This document shows, one piece after another, positions 6,303 to 9,164 of a DNA stretch of 9,164 nt. The position numbers were made by a program, and so were the translations under genes. Within the stretch, counting starts at the first letter, position 1, and each line of letters begins with the position of its first letter. Source of the DNA: Thermococcus sp. (GTDB taxonomy: Archaea; Methanobacteriota_B; Thermococci; Thermococcales; Thermococcaceae); assembly GCA_021157445.1 (NCBI GenBank), contig JAGGWM010000140.1:1-9164 (forward strand). The letters are read 5' to 3'. The notes beneath the pieces are model-generated. The model worked only from the letters and a program-made list of their open reading frames with translations, was not told where the DNA came from and ran no database searches.

Positions 6303-6394
6303 GGGTTCTATGTTAGGGGTTCTCGGACTGTCATGGGTTCATGCTCGGGGGTGTCCGTGAAGGAACCTACCGGGCTTTGTTGGGAGGTGGAAAG
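6303..6394 (+). other. G+C-rich leader of rpl44e with an upstream ORF
   Basis: The 70 bases before the rpl44e ATG are about 59% G+C by hand count, much richer than the nearby intergenic DNA. GGGTTC occurs three times (6303-6308, 6317-6322, 6335-6340) and one GAACC (6364-6368) could pair with any of them. GGAC (6325-6328) can pair with GTCC (6353-6356). An ATG at 6333 opens a 21-codon ORF ([12 protein letters not shown], ending WEVER) whose TGA at 6396-6398 overlaps the rpl44e start as ATGA. A second ATG at 6341 is in frame with rpl44e and would add 18 residues. This could be a structured or translated regulatory leader. No known RNA family is recognised. Confidence 0.35.
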
Positions 6395-6673
6395 ATGAAA
6401 TATCCAAAGCAGATAAGAACATACTGTCCGTTTTGTAAGAAGCACACAGTTCACAAGGAGGAAAGAGTAAAGAAGAGACCAAGAAGTGAGCTTAGTGCAG
6501 GTCAGAGAAGATTCAGAAGAATTCTCAAAGGTTACAAGGGTTTCCCAAGACCAAATCCAACTGGAAGAGAAAAGCCAGTGAAAAAGCTTGACCTTAGATT
6601 CAGATGCACAGAGTGCGGAAAGGCACACACAAGGGGAAAAGGATTTAGAGTAAAGAAGTTCGAGCTTGTGTGA
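6395..6673 (+). CDS. rpl44e: Large ribosomal subunit protein L44e
   Basis: Basic 92-residue zinc-binding protein of the 50S subunit, located near the E site. Zinc ligands are Cys11 and Cys14 ([11 protein letters not shown]) and Cys71 and Cys74 (FRCTECGK). The middle is rich in Arg and Lys, with [20 protein letters not shown], typical of L44e. I choose the ATG at 6395 over the in-frame ATG at 6341 because GGGAGGTGG (6382-6390) precedes it and the family begins MKYPKQ. It is transcribed from the 6296 promoter. The ribosome binding site of rps27e overlaps its stop, so the two zinc ribosomal proteins form one unit, a pair often conserved in archaea. Confidence 0.97.
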   Translation: MKYPKQIRTYCPFCKKHTVHKEERVKKRPRSELSAGQRRFRRILKGYKGFPRPNPTGREKPVKKLDLRFRCTECGKAHTRGKGFRVKKFELV

Positions 6674-6683
6674 GGTGAGAAAA

Positions 6684-6881
6684 ATGGCGATGCCTAAGAA
6701 CCTCATCCCAATGCCAAGGTCGAGATTCCTCAGGGTTAAGTGCATTGACTGTGGAAATGAGCAGATCGTTTTCAGTCATCCTGCAACAAAGGTTCGCTGC
6801 TTGGTTTGTGGTTCAACCCTTGTCGAGCCAGCTGGTGGAAAGGGAATCATAAAGGCAAAGATTCTCGAAGTTCTTGAGTGA
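6684..6881 (+). CDS. rps27e: Small ribosomal subunit protein S27e
   Basis: 65-residue zinc-ribbon protein of the 30S subunit. The ligands are Cys20, Cys23, Cys39 and Cys42, in [18 protein letters not shown] and VRCLVCGS, followed by the typical ending [15 protein letters not shown]. The start ATG at 6684 has GAGGTGA (6672-6678) 5 bases upstream, overlapping the rpl44e stop. A GTG at 6666 in the same frame would overlap the end of rpl44e and lacks support. A second ATG two codons later is too far from the motif to be preferred. It belongs to the same transcript as rpl44e. Confidence 0.97.
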   Translation: MAMPKNLIPMPRSRFLRVKCIDCGNEQIVFSHPATKVRCLVCGSTLVEPAGGKGIIKAKILEVLE

Positions 6882-6882
6882 T

Positions 6883-6899
6883 CTCTCTTATTTTTCTCC
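6883..6899 (+). terminator. U-rich terminator after rps27e
   Basis: Immediately after the stop comes TCTCTCTTATTTTTCTCC, a pyrimidine tract with a T5 run and no hairpin, followed at once by a new promoter. This supports separate transcription of aIF2-alpha. Confidence 0.45.
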
Positions 6900-6913
6900 A
6901 AAACCTTAAAAAG
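6899..6913 (+). promoter_or_regulatory. BRE/TATA promoter of the aIF2-alpha operon
   Basis: CCAAAACC then TTAAAAA (6906-6912). Predicted transcription start is about 6934-6936, leaving a leader near 27 bases that carries GGGAGATGA (6948-6956) before the ATG at 6962. Confidence 0.65.
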
Positions 6914-6961
6914 CCTCATACAACTACCTTTATTGGGTAAAATTTTTGGGAGATGATGAAA

Positions 6962-7789
6962 ATGCCGAGGAGAGCTAGAGAATTTCCGGAGGAAGGAGAG
7001 TTTGTTGTTGCTACCGTTAAGAGCATCCACCATTACGGTGCATTCTTGACACTTGACGAGTATCCTGGAAAAGAGGGTTTCATGCACATAAGCGAAGTTG
7101 CTCCAACTTTTGTGAGGAATATTAGGGATTACCTCAAAGAGGGCCAGAAGATTGTGGCAAAGGTCATACGCGTAGATCCAAGCAAGGGACATATAGACCT
7201 AAGCCTTAAAAGGGTTAAGCAGCAGGAAAGAAAGGCAAAGCTCCAGGAGTTCAAGAGGGCCCAAAAGGCAGAGAATCTCTTAAAGATGGCAGCTGAAAAA
7301 CTCGGTAAAGACTTTGAAACAGCTTGGAGAGAGGTTTGGGTACCCCTTGAAGAGGAATATGGGGAAGTTTATGCGGCCTTTGAAGATGCCGCTCAGAACG
7401 GTATCGAAGTTCTTAAAGACCTTATTCCGGATGAGTGGTTACCGGTTCTTGAGGAGATAATAAGGAACTATGTTGAAATCCCAACCGTTACAATAGATGC
7501 AGAGTTTGAAATAACCGTTCCCATTCCTAACGGCATCGAAATCATAAAAGAAGCCCTCATAAGAGCCAGAGATAGGGCAAATGAAGAGCAGGGAATAGAA
7601 GTGAAATTCAGCTATTTGGGAGCTCCGAGATACAGAATAGACATCACAGCTCCGGACTACTATAAGGCTGAGGAGGTTTTAGAGAAGATAGCCTCGGAGA
7701 TACTTCGGGTTATAAAACAAGCCGGTGGAGAGGCCTCTCTTATAAGGAAAGAGAAGAAGATAAGGAAGATAAAGAGGAGAGAGGCATGA
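6962..7789 (+). CDS. eif2a: Translation initiation factor aIF2, alpha subunit
   Basis: Subunit of the heterotrimer that delivers initiator Met-tRNA to the small ribosomal subunit. 275 residues from the third of three nearby ATGs (6953, 6956, 6962); 6962 fits the family start MPRRAREFPE and the ribosome binding site GGGAG (6948-6952). Residues 8-85 form the S1/OB domain (FVVATVKSIHHYGAFL, KEGFMHISEVAP, HIDLSLKRV). A helical domain follows (KAENLLKMAAEKLGKDFE). The C-terminal alpha-beta domain (about 175-265, with GAPRYRIDITAPDYYKAEEV) contacts the gamma subunit. Residue 48 is Pro, where P. horikoshii aIF2-alpha, as I recall, has a Ser reported to be phosphorylated. The stop overlaps nop10 by ATGA. 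Confidence 0.97.
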   Translation: MPRRAREFPEEGEFVVATVKSIHHYGAFLTLDEYPGKEGFMHISEVAPTFVRNIRDYLKEGQKIVAKVIRVDPSKGHIDLSLKRVKQQERKAKLQEFKRAQKAENLLKMAAEKLGKDFETAWREVWVPLEEEYGEVYAAFEDAAQNGIEVLKDLIPDEWLPVLEEIIRNYVEIPTVTIDAEFEITVPIPNGIEIIKEALIRARDRANEEQGIEVKFSYLGAPRYRIDITAPDYYKAEEVLEKIASEILRVIKQAGGEASLIRKEKKIRKIKRREA

Positions 7790-7965
7790 GGTTCAGAATT
7801 AGAAAATGCCCAAAATGTGGTAGGTACACTTTAAAAGAGGTTTGCCCGGTTTGTGGGGAAAAAACAAAATCGGCTCATCCTCCAAAGTTTTCCCCGGAGG
7901 ATCCATATGGGGAATATAGGAGGAGGCTTAAGAGGGAACTACTTGGTATTGGGGTGAAAAAATGA
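7786..7965 (+). CDS. nop10: H/ACA ribonucleoprotein protein Nop10
   Basis: 59-residue core protein of the H/ACA small ribonucleoprotein, which with Cbf5, Gar1 and L7Ae converts uridine to pseudouridine in RNA. The N-terminal zinc ribbon uses Cys8, Cys11, Cys20 and Cys23 (RKCPKCGRYTLKEVCPVCGE), followed by HPPKFSPEDPYGEYRRRLK, the conserved linker and helix that bind Cbf5. Length agrees with the usual near 60. The ATG at 7786 overlaps the aIF2-alpha stop (ATGA), and its own stop overlaps the next start in the same way. This places it between a translation factor and a PAC2 protein, the common archaeal arrangement. GAGG at 7781-7784 is very close to the start, so re-initiation by ribosomes ending on aIF2-alpha is likely. 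Confidence 0.95.
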   Translation: MRFRIRKCPKCGRYTLKEVCPVCGEKTKSAHPPKFSPEDPYGEYRRRLKRELLGIGVKK

Positions 7966-8747
7966 AGGAAACGATGATAGTTGTTTATGAAAAGCCTGAT
8001 ATATATGATCCAGTTTTTATTGAAGGTCTGCCCGGAATTGGTTTAGTTGGCAAATTGGCTGCAGAGCATTTAATTCAAGAGCTTAAGGCGGAGAAATTTG
8101 CCGAACTTTACTCCCCTCACTTCATGCATCAGGTTATAGTGAAGAAAGACTCAACAGTAGATTTGATGAGAAACGAGTTCTATTACTGGAAGAGCCCAGA
8201 TGAAGATCATAGAGACCTAATAATCATCACCGGAGACACTCAAGTGCCCCCAACTGATAGCTATGGCCATTTTGAAGTGGTTGGAAAGATGCTTGACTTT
8301 GTGGAGCAGTTTGGAACAAGAGAGATAATCACAATGGGCGGCTATCAGGTGCCAGAGCTTGAAGGAGAACCAAGGGTCTTAGCATCTTTCACCGACTTAG
8401 AAACAAAGGAGAAATACAAGCACCTGCCGGTAGTCTTTAGGGAAGACGAAGGGGGAGCAATAGTTGGAGCAGCGGGTTTGCTTTTGGGCATAGGAAAACT
8501 TAGGGGAATGAGAGGTGCATGTTTCTTAGGTGAAAGTCTCGGCTATATTGTGGATGCAAAAGCAGCTAAGGCTGTTTTAAGTGTTGTGGCACAGGTTCTC
8601 AACTTAGAGATAGACATGAGTGCCCTTGAGGAGAGGGCGAAAGAAACAGAAGAAATCCTTAGAAAAGTCCAGGAGATGCAGAGGGCGATGTTTGAGCAAC
8701 AGCTCCCACAGCCAAGTCACGAAGAGGAGGATAGAGGATATCTTTGA
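7962..8747 (+). CDS. PAC2-family proteasome assembly chaperone-like protein
   Basis: 261 residues. FIEGLPGIGLVGKLAAEHLI (19-38) is the PAC2 family signature; GDTQVPPTDSYGHFEVV and GGYQVPELEGEPRV fit the archaeal branch (COG2047). Eukaryotic relatives help assemble 20S proteasome alpha rings, and P. furiosus PbaA/PbaB bind proteasomes. A charged helical, probably coiled-coil tail covers about 217-245. The C-terminus is Gly-Tyr-Leu: penultimate Tyr as in an HbYX proteasome-docking motif, but with Gly at the hydrophobic position. No signal or membrane segment. Start ATG at 7962 has GGGGTGA (7950-7956) 5 bases upstream and overlaps the nop10 stop (ATGA), so it belongs to the aIF2-alpha operon. 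Whether it acts on the proteasome or another complex is inference. Confidence 0.88.
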   Translation: MKETMIVVYEKPDIYDPVFIEGLPGIGLVGKLAAEHLIQELKAEKFAELYSPHFMHQVIVKKDSTVDLMRNEFYYWKSPDEDHRDLIIITGDTQVPPTDSYGHFEVVGKMLDFVEQFGTREIITMGGYQVPELEGEPRVLASFTDLETKEKYKHLPVVFREDEGGAIVGAAGLLLGIGKLRGMRGACFLGESLGYIVDAKAAKAVLSVVAQVLNLEIDMSALEERAKETEEILRKVQEMQRAMFEQQLPQPSHEEEDRGYL

Positions 8748-8763
8748 TTTCTCTTTTCCCTTT
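8748..8763 (+). terminator. Pyrimidine tract after the PAC2 gene
   Basis: TTTCTCTTTTCCCTTT lies between the PAC2 stop and the ribosome binding site of the next gene. It may cause partial termination; no TATA box is evident, so the next gene may still be read through. Confidence 0.3.
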
Positions 8764-8774
8764 GAGGTGCTTTT

Positions 8775-9164
8775 ATGTTGGTTGACGCTGATTTGCACAT
8801 TCACTCCCGTTATTCTAAGGCGGTTTCAAAGTTAATGACCTTCTCCATCTTAGCTGATAACGCGAGGCTCAAGGGTCTTGGACTCGTAGGGACTGGAGAT
8901 ATCTTGAATCCTCAGTGGGAAAAAGAACTCTTAAAAACCGCTCAAAAAGTTGATGAAGGCACTTATGAGATAAAAGGGGTTAGATTTGTCCTTACAGCTG
9001 AAGTTGAAGACAGCAAAAGGGTGCATCACCTTCTAATCTTCCCATCCATCAATGCGGTAAGGGAGATGCGTGAGACACTTAAGCCCTATTCCAAAGACAT
9101 TGAAAGTGAGGGAAGGCCACATGTAAGTTTAAGCGCTGCTGAAATAGCGGACTTGGCTAATGAT
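8775..9164 (+). CDS. endoQ: PHP-domain endonuclease Q (TIGR00375), 3' end outside window
   Basis: The first 130 residues of a PHP-domain protein; the frame is open at the window edge and the family is about 420 residues. The opening DADLHIHSRYSKAVSKLMT contains metal-ligand histidines His8 and His10; VGTGDILNPQW supplies Asp42, AEVEDSKRVHHLLIFPS supplies Glu76 and the His84-His85 pair. This closely resembles P. furiosus endonuclease Q as I remember it, which cuts DNA 5' of deoxyuridine, hypoxanthine and other damaged bases and is stimulated by PCNA. A PHP phosphatase-like activity is a weaker alternative because the C-terminal zinc-finger region is outside the window. The ATG at 8775 has GAGGTG (8764-8769) 5 bases upstream and lies 27 bases after the PAC2 gene. 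Confidence 0.85.
   Translation, partial: MLVDADLHIHSRYSKAVSKLMTFSILADNARLKGLGLVGTGDILNPQWEKELLKTAQKVDEGTYEIKGVRFVLTAEVEDSKRVHHLLIFPSINAVREMRETLKPYSKDIESEGRPHVSLSAAEIADLAND

Noticed and set aside
6332..6343. CATG...CATG hairpin in the rpl44e leader
   Set aside because: Only four base pairs around a four-base loop; too small alone to call an RNA element, so it is only part of the leader description.
6951..6958. GATGATGA-like C box at the aIF2-alpha start, hinting at a C/D sRNA
   Set aside because: No D box with suitable spacing is visible, and the bases are explained by the ribosome binding site and stacked ATGs.

Overview
The window looks like chromosomal DNA of a hyperthermophilic archaeon of the order Thermococcales, most likely a Thermococcus. 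The evidence is archaeal information-processing genes (TFS, PCNA, Gins51, L44e, S27e, aIF2-alpha, Nop10, an endonuclease Q start), Shine-Dalgarno motifs of the GGTGA/GGAGG type, BRE/TATA promoters, very short intergenic gaps, and protein sequences that resemble Pyrococcus furiosus orthologues as I remember them. The species is not resolved from the sequence.

Left part (1-3744, all +): the 3' part of transcript-cleavage factor TFS, an uncharacterised 56-residue protein, the sliding clamp PCNA, the replisome subunit Gins51, then a cytoplasmic Mo/W-bisMGD oxidoreductase. They are packed with gaps of about 2-30 bases or with the ribosome binding site inside the previous gene. The clamp and GINS are replication-fork parts; the oxidoreductase seems functionally unrelated.

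Middle part (3764-6170, +): a promoter precedes two tandem DUF59 (MIP18/SufT-like) genes and an AdhD-type aldo/keto reductase. The second DUF59 gene is broken by an apparent single-base loss exactly between its two cysteines. After that comes a split LysO-type (DUF340) transporter made by two overlapping genes, whose promoter position predicts a nearly leaderless mRNA.

Intergenic 6171-6394: U-rich terminator, a possible tiny minus-strand ORF with its own TATA box, and a G+C-rich leader with an upstream ORF before rpl44e.

Right part (6395-9164, all +): rpl44e, rps27e, a new promoter, aIF2-alpha, nop10 and a PAC2-family proteasome-assembly-chaperone-like protein, the last three joined by two ATGA overlaps. 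This is the familiar archaeal translation/ribosome-biogenesis cluster. The window ends inside a PHP-domain gene that matches endonuclease Q (TIGR00375), a DNA-repair enzyme known in Pyrococcus to work with PCNA.

I see no CRISPR array, insertion sequence, tRNA or rRNA. I do not find a clearly new multi-gene system. The points most worth checking are the DUF59 frameshift and Cys-less paralogue, the split LysO modules, the rpl44e leader, and a Pro at a reported aIF2-alpha phosphorylation position.
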